A stretch of DNA of 40,983 nt from Levilactobacillus parabrevis ATCC 53295 (GTDB lineage: Bacteria; Bacillota; Bacilli; Lactobacillales; Lactobacillaceae). Below are positions 14,348-22,029 of this stretch, piece by piece. Under the pieces are notes generated by a model. The model saw only the letters and a list, made by a program, of their open reading frames with translations, did no database searches and had not been told where the DNA came from. The DNA is taken from NCBI RefSeq assembly GCF_001434055.1, contig NZ_AZCZ01000024.1:1-40983 (forward strand). The letters run 5' to 3'. The position numbers and the translations under genes are program-made. The stretch's first letter is position 1. Each line of letters opens with the position of its first letter.

Positions 14348-16777
14348 TTGGCTTACAAACACCAAATTATTGAGCACAAGTGGCAACATTACTGGCGGGT
14401 CAACGAGACTTTCAAGACCGCTGACACCCAAACGAAACCAAAGTATTACGTCTTAGACATGTTCCCTTATCCTTCTGGGCAAGGGCTGCACGTTGGGCAT
14501 CCTGAAGGGTACACGGCAACCGATATTATGGCGCGTTTGAAGCGGATGCAAGGCTTCAACGTCCTGCACCCAATGGGTTGGGACGCCTTCGGTTTACCAG
14601 CCGAACAATACGCCTTGAAGACGGGGCACAACCCTAAGGACTTTACCGCGCACAACATCAAAAACTTTAAGCGACAAATTCGGTCCCTGGGCTTCTCCTA
14701 TGACTGGAGTCGTGAGGTCAACACGACCGACGAATCCTTCTACAAGTGGACCCAATGGATCTTCGAGCAACTCTACAAGAAGGGCTTAGCCTACGAAGAC
14801 AAGATCATGGTCAACTGGGCGCCTGACTTCATGGGTGGGACCGTTGTGGCCAACGAAGAAGTCATTGACGGTAAGACGGAACGTGGGGGTTACCCCGTTT
14901 ACCGCGTGCCAATGCGCCAATGGGTTCTGAAGATCACGGCCTACGCAGATCGTTTGATCGATGACCTGGACGACCTCGACTGGCCCGACAGCATCAAGGA
15001 AATGCAACGGAATTGGATCGGTCGTTCTGAAGGTGCTAGCGTCTTCTTCCCAGTCGATGGGCAAGAAGACACCAAGGTTGAGGTCTATACGACCCGTCCC
15101 GATACGTTATTTGGGGCAACCTACATGGTCTTAGCGCCGGAACACGCCTTGGTCGACCAGATTACGACGCCGGAACAAGCAGATGCTGTAAAGGCGTACA
15201 AGGCTGCTATTGAAAGCAAGTCTGACCTCGAACGGACCGACCTGAATAAGGATAAGACCGGGGTATTTACCGGTGCTTACGGCATCAACCCACTAAGTGG
15301 TAAGAAGTTGCCAATCTGGATTGGTGATTACGTACTGGCATCCTACGGGACTGGGGCCATCATGGCCGTACCCGCTCACGATGACCGGGATAACGAATTT
15401 GCTCAGAAATTCAATCTGCCAATTACCCAAGTTATCGCGGGGGATGACGATACCGATGTCCAAAAGGCGGCTTACACCGGTGATGGTGAACACATCAACT
15501 CCGACTTCCTGAATGGCATGGACAAGAAGACTGCCATCAAGGCCGCTATCGACTGGCTCGAAGAACATGACGCTGGGCACAAGCAAGTTAACTTCCGCCT
15601 GCGCGACTGGATCTTCTCCCGGCAACGCTACTGGGGTGAACCAATTCCCGTTATTCACTGGGAAGATGGCGAAACCACGTTGGTTCCTGAAGACGAATTG
15701 CCTTTGAAGCTGCCAGCAGCTAAGCAACTCGAACCTTCTGGTACCGGTGAGAGCCCACTGGCTAACCTGGACGACTGGGTGAACGTTGTCGACGAGAACG
15801 GGCGTAAGGGGAAGCGTGAAACCAACACCATGCCACAGTGGGCTGGGAGTTCATGGTACTTCTTGCGTTACATCGATCCACACAACGATCAAGCCATTGC
15901 CGATCCCGACAAGCTGAAGTACTGGATGCCAGTTGACCTTTACATTGGTGGGGCCGAACATGCCGTCTTGCATTTGCTCTACGCACGGTTCTGGCACAAG
16001 TTCCTCTACGACCTCGGTGTCGTTCCTACCAAGGAACCCTTCCAGAAGTTGGTTAACCAGGGGATGATCCTGGGGACTAACCACGAAAAGATGTCCAAGT
16101 CCAAGGGCAACGTCATCAATCCCGACGAAATCGTCGAGAAGGATGGGGCCGATACCCTGCGCCTGTACGAAATGTTCATGGGGCCATTGGAAGCTTCCAA
16201 GCCTTGGAGCACGGAAGGTATCAACGGTTCTCGGCGTTGGCTGGACCGAGTATGGCGGTTATTGATCGATGATAATAACCGTTTACGCGACCGGGTTACG
16301 ATGATCAACGATGGTAAACTGGACAAGATCTACAACCAGACCGTTAAGACGGTGAGTGAAGACCTCGAAGCCATGCACTTCAACGTGGCCATCTCACAAT
16401 TGATGGTCTTCGTCAATGAAGCCTACAAGGCTGACAGTCTCCCATTGATCTACATGGAAGGTTTCGTCAAGATGATTGCCCCAATCGTACCGCATATTGC
16501 CGAAGAACTCTGGTCATTGATGGGTCACGACGAGACGATTTCTTACGAGAAGTGGCCAACCTACGACCCTAAGCAATTGGTCGAAGACGTGGTTGAAATG
16601 GTTGTCCAAGTCAACGGTAAGGTCCGCGCCCACTTGAAGGTCGCTAAGGACGCTGCCAAGGATGACATTGAAGCCGCAGCATTGGCTGACGACACGGTCA
16701 AGATGCATACGGATGGCAAGACCATTCGTAAGGTGATCGTAGTGCCAGGCAAGCTGGTTAACATTGTTGCCAACTAG
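14348..16777 (+). CDS. leuS: Leucyl-tRNA synthetase
   Basis: 809 residues, class Ia, charges tRNA-Leu. The HIGH-type motif is HVGH within [13 protein letters not shown] (about residue 47), the CP1 editing domain spans about 220-410 with [12 protein letters not shown] and [15 protein letters not shown], and KMSKS is present as EKMSKSKGN. The anticodon-binding and C-terminal domains are complete, and length fits the family. The start is TTG at 14348: AAAGGGAG lies 8 bases upstream and it gives the family N-terminus [13 protein letters not shown]; the ATG seven codons earlier overlaps the ribosome site. Controlled by the leucine T-box directly upstream. Confidence 0.98.
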   Translation: MAYKHQIIEHKWQHYWRVNETFKTADTQTKPKYYVLDMFPYPSGQGLHVGHPEGYTATDIMARLKRMQGFNVLHPMGWDAFGLPAEQYALKTGHNPKDFTAHNIKNFKRQIRSLGFSYDWSREVNTTDESFYKWTQWIFEQLYKKGLAYEDKIMVNWAPDFMGGTVVANEEVIDGKTERGGYPVYRVPMRQWVLKITAYADRLIDDLDDLDWPDSIKEMQRNWIGRSEGASVFFPVDGQEDTKVEVYTTRPDTLFGATYMVLAPEHALVDQITTPEQADAVKAYKAAIESKSDLERTDLNKDKTGVFTGAYGINPLSGKKLPIWIGDYVLASYGTGAIMAVPAHDDRDNEFAQKFNLPITQVIAGDDDTDVQKAAYTGDGEHINSDFLNGMDKKTAIKAAIDWLEEHDAGHKQVNFRLRDWIFSRQRYWGEPIPVIHWEDGETTLVPEDELPLKLPAAKQLEPSGTGESPLANLDDWVNVVDENGRKGKRETNTMPQWAGSSWYFLRYIDPHNDQAIADPDKLKYWMPVDLYIGGAEHAVLHLLYARFWHKFLYDLGVVPTKEPFQKLVNQGMILGTNHEKMSKSKGNVINPDEIVEKDGADTLRLYEMFMGPLEASKPWSTEGINGSRRWLDRVWRLLIDDNNRLRDRVTMINDGKLDKIYNQTVKTVSEDLEAMHFNVAISQLMVFVNEAYKADSLPLIYMEGFVKMIAPIVPHIAEELWSLMGHDETISYEKWPTYDPKQLVEDVVEMVVQVNGKVRAHLKVAKDAAKDDIEAAALADDTVKMHTDGKTIRKVIVVPGKLVNIVAN

Positions 16778-16805
16778 TCGTTATTAAATTTCAAATGGAT
16801 AACAT

Positions 16806-16850
16806 AAAGTGCCAGTCACTTTCCTAACGGGAGAGGACTGGCACTTTTTG
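16806..16850 (+). terminator. Terminator of leuS
   Basis: A perfect 12-bp stem, AAAGTGCCAGTC/GACTGGCACTTT, ending in a T-run, 28 bases after the stop. Confidence 0.93.
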
Positions 16851-16996
16851 ATTGGTATAATCGACTGTAGATGGTAGGTTCAAATTACTCAGAGATAACA
16901 TTGCAAAGTGATTATAAAACGATTAAAATTAGTTAATTATATAAGCCGTGGTCGTTGTATGAGAGCTTTTCAACTATATATGAGGGGGGCTTCGTC

Positions 16997-17755
16997 ATGT
17001 GGCGTAAGTTACGAATACTAAGTCAGTTTGAGTTGCGACAAACTTGGGATGACAAAGCCATTTTGTTTTACACGTTAATCTGTCCAACAATTTACTTTGT
17101 CATAGCTGACGTGAGCTCCAAGGGACAGCCGTTTGGCGCCCGCAATATTGCGTTTCAACTGCTGGGATATTGGGTTTATATCATTCTCGTCGGCGTACTC
17201 AATGGTTTTCAATTTGGACTGGTCAGTATGCGAGAAAGCAATTTCTTAAAGATGTTTACCATCATCGCTGGCGATAAGCGGTTGATTTTTTATAGCAACC
17301 TAATCGTTCAAATGGTCTTTGTCCAAGCTGAAATTATTTTGTTTGATATTTTTGTGTTAGTTTTAAATCCGTCCTCACTATTCCTGATTCCGATGATGAT
17401 TGGTGGTTTCTTCCTGAATTTCCTGTTGATACCAATCGTCGCTGGATTTACGAATTTTGTCTTACTCCTACCACTTAAAGTTAACCTGACCTCGTTGTTG
17501 ATGATGGGATATATCCTGCTAGCCATGCTGATTGTCAATCTGCCTTATCAGTCGGATTCGTTGCTTGGGGTTGTCTTAACGATACTTATGCCAAGTTCAT
17601 ATATGATCCAATTCTATAGTACGGGTCTGAATATGCTGGGGCAAGCAACACTGGTCAATGCAGGGCTCTTAGCCATTGTCGCATTATTTTATTTACTGGT
17701 TGGCTTCTATCCAGTTCGCCACATGAAGTTGCAGTCGAATACCAGTCGCTATTAG
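16997..17755 (+). CDS. ABC transporter permease
   Basis: About 252 residues with six hydrophobic segments, of the ABC-2 type (YIILVGVLNGFQFGLVSMRE, and LLMMGYILLAMLIVNL near the end). An amphipathic N-terminal stretch (MWRKLRILSQFELRQTW) precedes the first membrane helix, as in ABC-2 permeases. The substrate is unknown. The start at 16997 has GAGGGGGG 7 bases upstream; the longer frame from 16955 has no site. The ATPase gene follows 10 bases after the stop, so the two make one exporter. Confidence 0.85.
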   Translation: MWRKLRILSQFELRQTWDDKAILFYTLICPTIYFVIADVSSKGQPFGARNIAFQLLGYWVYIILVGVLNGFQFGLVSMRESNFLKMFTIIAGDKRLIFYSNLIVQMVFVQAEIILFDIFVLVLNPSSLFLIPMMIGGFFLNFLLIPIVAGFTNFVLLLPLKVNLTSLLMMGYILLAMLIVNLPYQSDSLLGVVLTILMPSSYMIQFYSTGLNMLGQATLVNAGLLAIVALFYLLVGFYPVRHMKLQSNTSRY

Positions 17756-17765
17756 GAGGTCACCT

Positions 17766-18437
17766 ATGGAAATACGAGATTTTTCATATCAGTTGCCGGA
17801 TGGCCGACAATTATTTCAGCATCTATCGGCCGTCTTTGACGCTGGAAAAATTAATATCTTATTGGGCGTAAATGGCGTGGGAAAGACGACGTTATTGGAT
17901 TTTATTGCCGGTGTCAGCGAGCGTCGTGATCTGCCGTTTGTGGGATTCCCGACAATGCATCAGGTCGCCTATCAGATGCAGGATGCGCCATTCACTGGTT
18001 CCGCTACGGTCGCGGATACCTTGAAGATGATGGTGGATCTCGATCAACCAGACGAACGTTTTACGGAAGATCAACTGCCGGTAAGTCTCCAAGAAATTGC
18101 GCATAGTCATTTCCGCGATTTATCCGGTGGACAGCGTCAATTGGTTATTCTGGAAGGGGTCTGTCAATTACGACGAGAGCTGTATCTGTTCGATGAACCT
18201 GAGAGTGGGTTGGATGTCAAAGTTGCGGTCAGCGTGCTTGATCGGATCCAGCAGCTAACAGCTAATGGGAAGACTGTGATTATGACAACGCATCAGTTTC
18301 GTAATTTGCCTACCGAAAATGTCAAAGTTTTGGTGCTCGCTGGAAAGCAGATTGCGTTCAGCGGGACGCCAAATGAATTGATGATGCGGACGGGAACGAG
18401 TAGTTTTGAAGAAGCTTATTTGAAAACAGACGCTTAG
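17766..18437 (+). CDS. ABC transporter ATP-binding protein
   Basis: 223 residues. Walker A GVNGVGKTT at 34-42, Q-loop near YQMQDAPF, signature LSGGQRQ at about 119-125, Walker B LYLFDEPESGLD at about 139-150, and the switch His in TTHQF. AGGAGG lies 6 bases before the ATG and overlaps the end of the permease gene region, so the genes are co-transcribed. With the ABC-2 permease it probably forms a small exporter; substrate unknown, and no peptide or immunity gene is visible next to it. Confidence 0.9.
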   Translation: MEIRDFSYQLPDGRQLFQHLSAVFDAGKINILLGVNGVGKTTLLDFIAGVSERRDLPFVGFPTMHQVAYQMQDAPFTGSATVADTLKMMVDLDQPDERFTEDQLPVSLQEIAHSHFRDLSGGQRQLVILEGVCQLRRELYLFDEPESGLDVKVAVSVLDRIQQLTANGKTVIMTTHQFRNLPTENVKVLVLAGKQIAFSGTPNELMMRTGTSSFEEAYLKTDA

Positions 18438-18444
18438 GAAACCC

Positions 18445-18480
18445 AAAAAATCAACTGCCACATTTGGAAGTTGATTTTTT
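18445..18480. terminator. Terminator of the ABC operon, possibly bidirectional
   Basis: A perfect 12-bp stem: AAAAAATCAACT with AGTTGATTTTTT, 7 bases after the ATPase stop. The A-run and T-run let it act for the convergent flavoprotein gene too. Confidence 0.88.
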
Positions 18481-18526
18481 AATAGCATTATTTGATTGGG
18501 AATAAGTGGTCAACAATTTCTCCTGA

Positions 18527-19291
18527 CTACCGCCGACGGTGCCGCACAAACGTAAAGAAATGTAAGATACTGGCCAGCAGCACGTAAAAGATAATGACAA
18601 AGCTGGCGTACGTCAGCCAAAATTTGCCGGCCGCAAAGACGCCGAACCACCAAGCCTGCAGGCCCATGGTAATCAACGCCATGATAGCAATCATGAAGAA
18701 GAGCAGTATGTAACGTTTCAAGGTATTATCATCCTTTCGTGGCCGGTCAGCAATCTTTTGAGAGAGGTGGCGACACTCCGCGAGCTTGTTCTCCCGCGGG
18801 GCGTGCGTCCCCCAAGTGCCGGTACCGACAAATTCACCGACTTTGATCAGACCAGCGCCAGTCAAAACGCGGTCAATCGTGACAAAGGTTTGGTCGGTGA
18901 TACCGGTAAAGAAGTTATCGGCCGAGCTGATGAAGCAGGTCGTCATACTCAGGTAATGTTTATCCTTATATTTGCCGGGTAGAGTATCGGCCTTCGAGGT
19001 CATCCGAACTAGCCGGAATCGCATGCAGTCAAAGAACTGCTTCATGACGCCGGGCATCCCACCCCAGTAGGTTGGGGCACAGATAATCCAGAAGTCGCTG
19101 GCAGCCATCTTGGCTTCAATCTCATCGAGGGCTGGGCAAGCCTTCTCTTTGGTATCCGGATAAATATCGTAATCACGCAGGAAAACCGTCTCGACCTCGG
19201 CTGAATCCGGCAAGCCGTCCAAGACCGCTTGGAGGTAGCCGGCCGTGATGCCGTGGCGCTCGTGACTTCCTAATAGTGCTAAGTAACGCAA
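18527..19291 (-). CDS. Flavodoxin-fold NAD(P)H-dependent FMN reductase with C-terminal membrane anchor
   Basis: 254 residues. Residues 1-185 match the NADPH-dependent FMN reductase/flavodoxin-like family: LALLGSHERHG (FMN phosphate loop), ICAPTYWGGMPGVMKQFFDCM near 70-90, and GTGTWG. The C-terminal 65 residues hold two transmembrane helices (about 194-212 and 222-243) and end in RHRRR, so the flavin domain is held at the membrane. Such a tail is not usual for soluble FMN reductases. Start is TTG with GTGAGG 8 bases upstream; no in-frame ATG lies nearby. Substrate unknown; a membrane-linked quinone or iron reductase role is possible. Confidence 0.78.
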   Translation of the reverse strand: MRYLALLGSHERHGITAGYLQAVLDGLPDSAEVETVFLRDYDIYPDTKEKACPALDEIEAKMAASDFWIICAPTYWGGMPGVMKQFFDCMRFRLVRMTSKADTLPGKYKDKHYLSMTTCFISSADNFFTGITDQTFVTIDRVLTGAGLIKVGEFVGTGTWGTHAPRENKLAECRHLSQKIADRPRKDDNTLKRYILLFFMIAIMALITMGLQAWWFGVFAAGKFWLTYASFVIIFYVLLASILHFFTFVRHRRR

Positions 19292-19327
19292 AGCAATCGC
19301 CTCACTTTTAAAATCTATGATGTCGGA

Positions 19328-19364
19328 TTGATGGCGCTGCTTAACTGGTTGGTAGCGCCATCAA
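19328..19364. promoter_or_regulatory. Inverted repeat in the leader of the flavoprotein gene
   Basis: A perfect 11-bp inverted repeat, TTGATGGCGCT/AGCGCCATCAA, with a 15-base spacer. A TATACT -10 on the minus strand lies just upstream (19378-19383). The hairpin would sit at the very 5' end of the transcript. No T-run follows, so it is not a terminator; operator or mRNA-stabilising hairpin are options. Confidence 0.5.
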
Positions 19365-19383
19365 TGACTATGTAACTAGTATA

Positions 19384-19589
19384 CCGCATTGGTGGAAAAA
19401 TCTTTAGGATTTGAGCTTTTTGGGGCGTTGGTTGGGTTTGGAGTGGAGGCTGCGTGCCTAGTTGGGAAGTCTGCTGGATTATTAGTATTGAATATGGGTC
19501 AGAAGATGTTGGCTTAGATCTATGTTGGCTTAGGGGAACTGTTTTGATGTTAAATTGGCTTGGAGATTGTTTTCTAAATTTATGTGGCC
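19384..19589. other. C-poor intergenic stretch with short direct repeats
   Basis: The plus strand is rich in G and T and poor in C. ATGTTGGCTTAG occurs at 19506-19517 and 19522-19533, and a weaker ATTGGCTTGG near 19553. No open frame with a ribosome site is seen. Confidence 0.5.
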
Positions 19590-19712
19590 GAAACGTACTC
19601 CAGCAGGCAGTCAGCTCCGCTTAGCCCCAATAAGGAAAAAGCCAGGCCCGGGCTTTTATCCTTATTGACGTTAATGCTCACTGACTCCCGCCTGCTTCCG
19701 CACTCTTTTACT
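19590..19712. repeat. Structured intergenic repeat, unit A
   Basis: First of two adjacent units about 123 bp apart. It folds into a long hairpin: AGCAGGC-AGTCAG (19602-19614) pairs with CTGACT (19681-19686) and GCCTGCT (19690-19696). The inner stem CAATAAGGA-AAAAGCC (19628-19643) pairs with GGCTTTT-TCCTTATTG (19651-19667). Unpaired blocks GAAACGT, ACGTTAATGCTCA and TTCCGCACTCTTT are shared with unit B. Confidence 0.85.
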
Positions 19713-19835
19713 GAAACGTGCTCCACAAGGCAGACTCCTGCGCTTAACCTCAATAAGGAAAAATCCAGACCCGGGATTTTGCCCTTAATGACGTTAATGC
19801 TCAGAGTCTAAGCGCCTTGTTCCGCACTCTTTGCC
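19713..19835. repeat. Structured intergenic repeat, unit B
   Basis: Same architecture as unit A with changed stem sequences: CAAGGC (19726-19731) with GCCTTG (19814-19819), AGACTC (19732-19737) with GAGTCT (19804-19809), and AAAATCC (19760-19766) with GGATTTT (19774-19780). The stems differ from unit A on both sides together, while the single-stranded blocks are the same. Confidence 0.85.
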
Positions 19836-19836
19836 A

Positions 19837-19874
19837 CAAAAAAGCCCTCGCGGACCAACCGGCCGGCGGGGGTA
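19837..19874 (-). terminator. Terminator of the gene at 19884
   Basis: On the minus strand a GC-rich stem (CCCCCGC with GCGAGGG, plus inner GGCC/GG pairs) is followed by TTTTTT, 10 bases past the stop. Confidence 0.75.
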
Positions 19875-19883
19875 CTGGATTAA

Positions 19884-20207
19884 TTATTGCAGTAATTCCG
19901 TTAAGATGGCGAAGAAGCGGTGCTTAACAACTTCATCTTCGCCAGCCTTTGAGAATTGGTAATTGAGTAAGTGACGGTCAAATTCGTGGAAGAAGACGTC
20001 AGCCATCGTTTGATAATCACTATCATTGGTCTGGTCGATCCGCTTAAAGCTACGCCATGTGGAATAAATCAATTGCGCGTCTTGAACCTGTGCTAACTCT
20101 GGAAAATGTTGACGGATACTTTTAGTCATCCGCACAACTTGCTTGGCTCTTTCCGGCGACATTTGCATTTCTGGAGCTGCGGTAGCCCCAGCTGCTACTT
20201 GTGTCAT
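19884..20207 (-). CDS. Small protein of unknown function
   Basis: 107 residues; I do not recognise the family. It is predicted helical and soluble, with a disordered N-terminus (MTQVAAGATAAPEMQM), then amphipathic helices such as ERAKQVVRMTKSIRQHF and QTMADVFFHEFDRHLLNY. AAGGAGG lies 9 bases before the ATG and a terminator follows the stop, so it looks like a real single-gene unit. Size and helical pattern would also suit a bacteriocin-immunity type bundle, but no bacteriocin gene is nearby and I do not claim it. Confidence 0.65.
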   Translation of the reverse strand: MTQVAAGATAAPEMQMSPERAKQVVRMTKSIRQHFPELAQVQDAQLIYSTWRSFKRIDQTNDSDYQTMADVFFHEFDRHLLNYQFSKAGEDEVVKHRFFAILTELLQ

Positions 20208-20330
20208 AATGGCATTCCTCCTTGAATAATCTGTTTCTTGACTATCTCCAGCATACCACTGTTCTCTGAATCCGGTAAAGCAAACTGCAATTGTGACGGC
20301 CTAGATTCCCAAATCTTTACCAAAAACTGA

Positions 20331-20359
20331 TATTTGCGACCAGCAAGCTATGGTATAAT
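20331..20359 (+). promoter_or_regulatory. Extended -10 promoter, probably the original murJ promoter
   Basis: TGG plus TATAAT at 20354-20359, with a weak TATTTG -35 at 17 bases. It reads towards murJ, but the IS element starts about 40 bases downstream. Confidence 0.5.
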
Positions 20360-20400
20360 ATTTGTTTGATTAGCTTGGCAGTTAGCTAAGTTCGGAGTAC

Positions 20401-20600
20401 GTTGAATTTGTCAACCACGCCCGTTTAAAAACGGACGCTTGTGAGAACCACACCCCACGGCATAGTGACCACAATTTGCTTAGATACAGCGCTAGCCTAC
20501 GAATAGGTCTTATCCGCTAATTACCAAAGCCTTTTAGGTCCGTAGGTTGCCAGACGGACTCGTTTCTTACAAGGTTGCTAAACCCTTAGCTAAAATGTTC
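20401..20600 (-). ncRNA. Candidate omega-RNA (TnpB guide RNA) at the element's right end
   Basis: In this family the guide RNA comes from the 3' end of tnpB through the right end, and the guide itself is the flanking sequence. Here the region from the tnpB stop to 20401 is noncoding, about 165 bases, and structured (CCGTCTGG..CCTACGG; GTCCGTT/AACGGGC; GTTGA/TCAAC). The guide would then be the minus-strand bases just below 20401. Ends are inferred. Confidence 0.5.
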
Positions 20601-21820
20601 TGTGCCGCATTATGATCACGTATATGGAATATCCCACAACTTGGACACGTCCACTTGCGATCAGCCAACGTCAACTTGTTTTTTCCGGCCATAACGTGCC
20701 CACAACGGCTACAAGTTTGCGTTGTATTTCGCGGACTGACAGTCAAAAATTTCCGACCATATAACCCAGCTTTGTAGGATAGCATAGCCAATAGTGTTCG
20801 CCAGCCAACGTCCGAAACGCTCATTGCCAAAGCGTGGTTCCGCAACATATTTTTACTCCGCAGTTCTTCAGCTACGACTAAATCGTGGTTTTTGATCAAG
20901 GTCGTAGAGACATGGTGCAGGAAATTCTTGCGTTTATTAGCGACTTTAAGCCGTAATTTAGCCACTAGTAACCGTTGCTTTTGATAATTCTTTGATTCTG
21001 ATAAACGTTGTTGGTTCTTCTTAGCTCGTCTAGCCCGCCGTGACAGTTTCCGTTGGGCTTTAGCTAGCTTTCCCTTAATCATTCGGTAGTAACGTGGATT
21101 AGCAATCACCTGTCCATTGGAGTCCGTCAGAAAATTATCAAGGTTTAGATCAATCCCAACTTTAGATTTCGTAACTCTTTGCTTGGCAGCGAAAGGGTGT
21201 CCCGAACCCATCTGCAGGGACACAAAGTAATGGCCGACAGCATCCATCGAAATTGTCGTTGTCCCGATTCTGATATCATCGGCTTGATCCAAAATCTTCG
21301 ATGGCAGTCCCTTAAAACGAAGACGCCCAAGCTTGGGTAGTTGTAGATGATGAGTATCATTTAGTCTTACGCTGCCATTACGCATAGTTGGCACTGCCAC
21401 TTTGGCACCGTAAAGACACGATGTTTGATAAGTTTGAGTATAACCACGCTTATGAAATTTAGGCGTCCCCGCCTGATGAACCTGGCGGAATAGCTTCCAG
21501 GCAGTCTTGTAATTTTTGATAGCGTTGGCTTTCATCAAGCTATCAAAATCTGGATGATTTAACCAACCATGAATATTGGAGATAGCAGTCGATGGATTCC
21601 TTAGACGTTCAGTCAGATCAGCGATTCGATTCAAGACAATTGTAATTGGAATCTTCACTTGCTTTAACCAGAACAGGTCATTGGTCATGTCATTCATCTG
21701 ATTATAAATGAACCGGCTAGCATCACTATTACGCTTAATCAGCCGTTTTTGTTCGGTTGAAGGAAAGACTCTAACCTTAACGCCACAATGGTAAGGTAAT
21801 TGGGCCATTGTCTTCGCCAT
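20567..21820 (-). CDS. tnpB: TnpB RNA-guided nuclease of an IS605-type element
   Basis: 417 residues, close to the 408 of ISDra2 TnpB. The RuvC catalytic residues are all visible: D224 in VGIDLNLDN, E318 in LVVAEELRS and D402 in RDHNAAQNI. The zinc ribbon CSRC..CPSC has C370, C373, C392 and C395. The N-terminal part (about 1-215, with GVKVRVFPSTEQ and KFHKRG) is the RNA and TAM-recognition region. TnpB is the ancestor of Cas12 and cuts DNA matching the omega-RNA guide, which keeps the element in the population. The start at 21820 has AGGAGGT 8 bases upstream; the longer frame to 21976 runs through the left end. Confidence 0.93.
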   Translation of the reverse strand: MAKTMAQLPYHCGVKVRVFPSTEQKRLIKRNSDASRFIYNQMNDMTNDLFWLKQVKIPITIVLNRIADLTERLRNPSTAISNIHGWLNHPDFDSLMKANAIKNYKTAWKLFRQVHQAGTPKFHKRGYTQTYQTSCLYGAKVAVPTMRNGSVRLNDTHHLQLPKLGRLRFKGLPSKILDQADDIRIGTTTISMDAVGHYFVSLQMGSGHPFAAKQRVTKSKVGIDLNLDNFLTDSNGQVIANPRYYRMIKGKLAKAQRKLSRRARRAKKNQQRLSESKNYQKQRLLVAKLRLKVANKRKNFLHHVSTTLIKNHDLVVAEELRSKNMLRNHALAMSVSDVGWRTLLAMLSYKAGLYGRKFLTVSPRNTTQTCSRCGHVMAGKNKLTLADRKWTCPSCGIFHIRDHNAAQNILAKGLATL

Positions 21821-21906
21821 AAGCTGCCACCTCCTCTTGCTTGATGGTAGCATATCATATGAGTATACTGTATCCATAGCGAAACGGCTTATAATAATAT
21901 TTATGA

Positions 21907-21957
21907 AGGTATCATATGAGCAAGGAAGCCGTAGAAAGCTACATTGCCAGTCAGTGA
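21907..21957 (+). pseudogene. Relic of tnpA (C-terminal codons only)
   Basis: About 16 codons after a stop read RYHMSKEAVESYIASQ and then TGA, which resembles the C-terminus of IS200/IS605 TnpA (typically ..V..E.V..YI..Q). It lies divergent from tnpB, where tnpA normally sits, so the transposase gene has been lost by internal deletion. Nearby TATCATATGAG occurs twice (about 21853 and 21910), which may mark the deletion endpoints. Confidence 0.5.
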
Positions 21958-21979
21958 ACGGCATAGTGGCATTCATCCC

Positions 21980-22008
21980 TTGTTTGAAAGCAAGGGATAA
22001 TTTATATT
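21980..22008 (+). promoter_or_regulatory. Possible hybrid promoter at the IS-murJ junction
   Basis: TTGTTT inside the left-end hairpin (21980-21985), 17-base spacer, TATATT at 22003-22008 at or beyond the element edge. It points to murJ, whose ribosome site begins about 8 bases later, so the leader would be very short. Confidence 0.4.
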
Positions 22009-22029
22009 AAATTGAAAGTAGGGTGTCAA

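Larger units (their letters stand above)
20401..21998 (-). mobile_element. IS200/IS605-type element carrying tnpB and a tnpA relic
   Basis: The boundaries are approximate. The right end on the minus strand closes with two small hairpins, GTCCGTT/AACGGGC (about 20419-20436) and GTTGA/TCAAC (20401-20415). The left end has a perfect 8-bp hairpin, ATCCCTTG/CAAGGGAT (21975-21998). Subterminal hairpins and the lack of inverted terminal repeats fit this family, which moves as single-stranded DNA by a TnpA that is missing here. So the element is probably immobile unless TnpA acts in trans. Confidence 0.75.

Noticed and set aside
19584-19811. A 75-codon plus-strand frame
   Set aside because: It is made by the two structured repeats, and its protein is a tandem repeat of the same DNA units with no ribosome site.
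19590-19835. A CRISPR array or integron-type array
   Set aside because: Only two units are present, without spacers of even length; the repeats are long hairpins with covarying stems.
19884-20207. A bacteriocin immunity protein
   Set aside because: Size and helices would fit, but there is no bacteriocin, export or regulatory gene next to it and no family motif.
20567-21820. Reading TnpB as a Cas12-type CRISPR effector
   Set aside because: Size (417 residues), subterminal hairpins and the tnpA relic fit an IS605-type TnpB, and there is no CRISPR array nearby.
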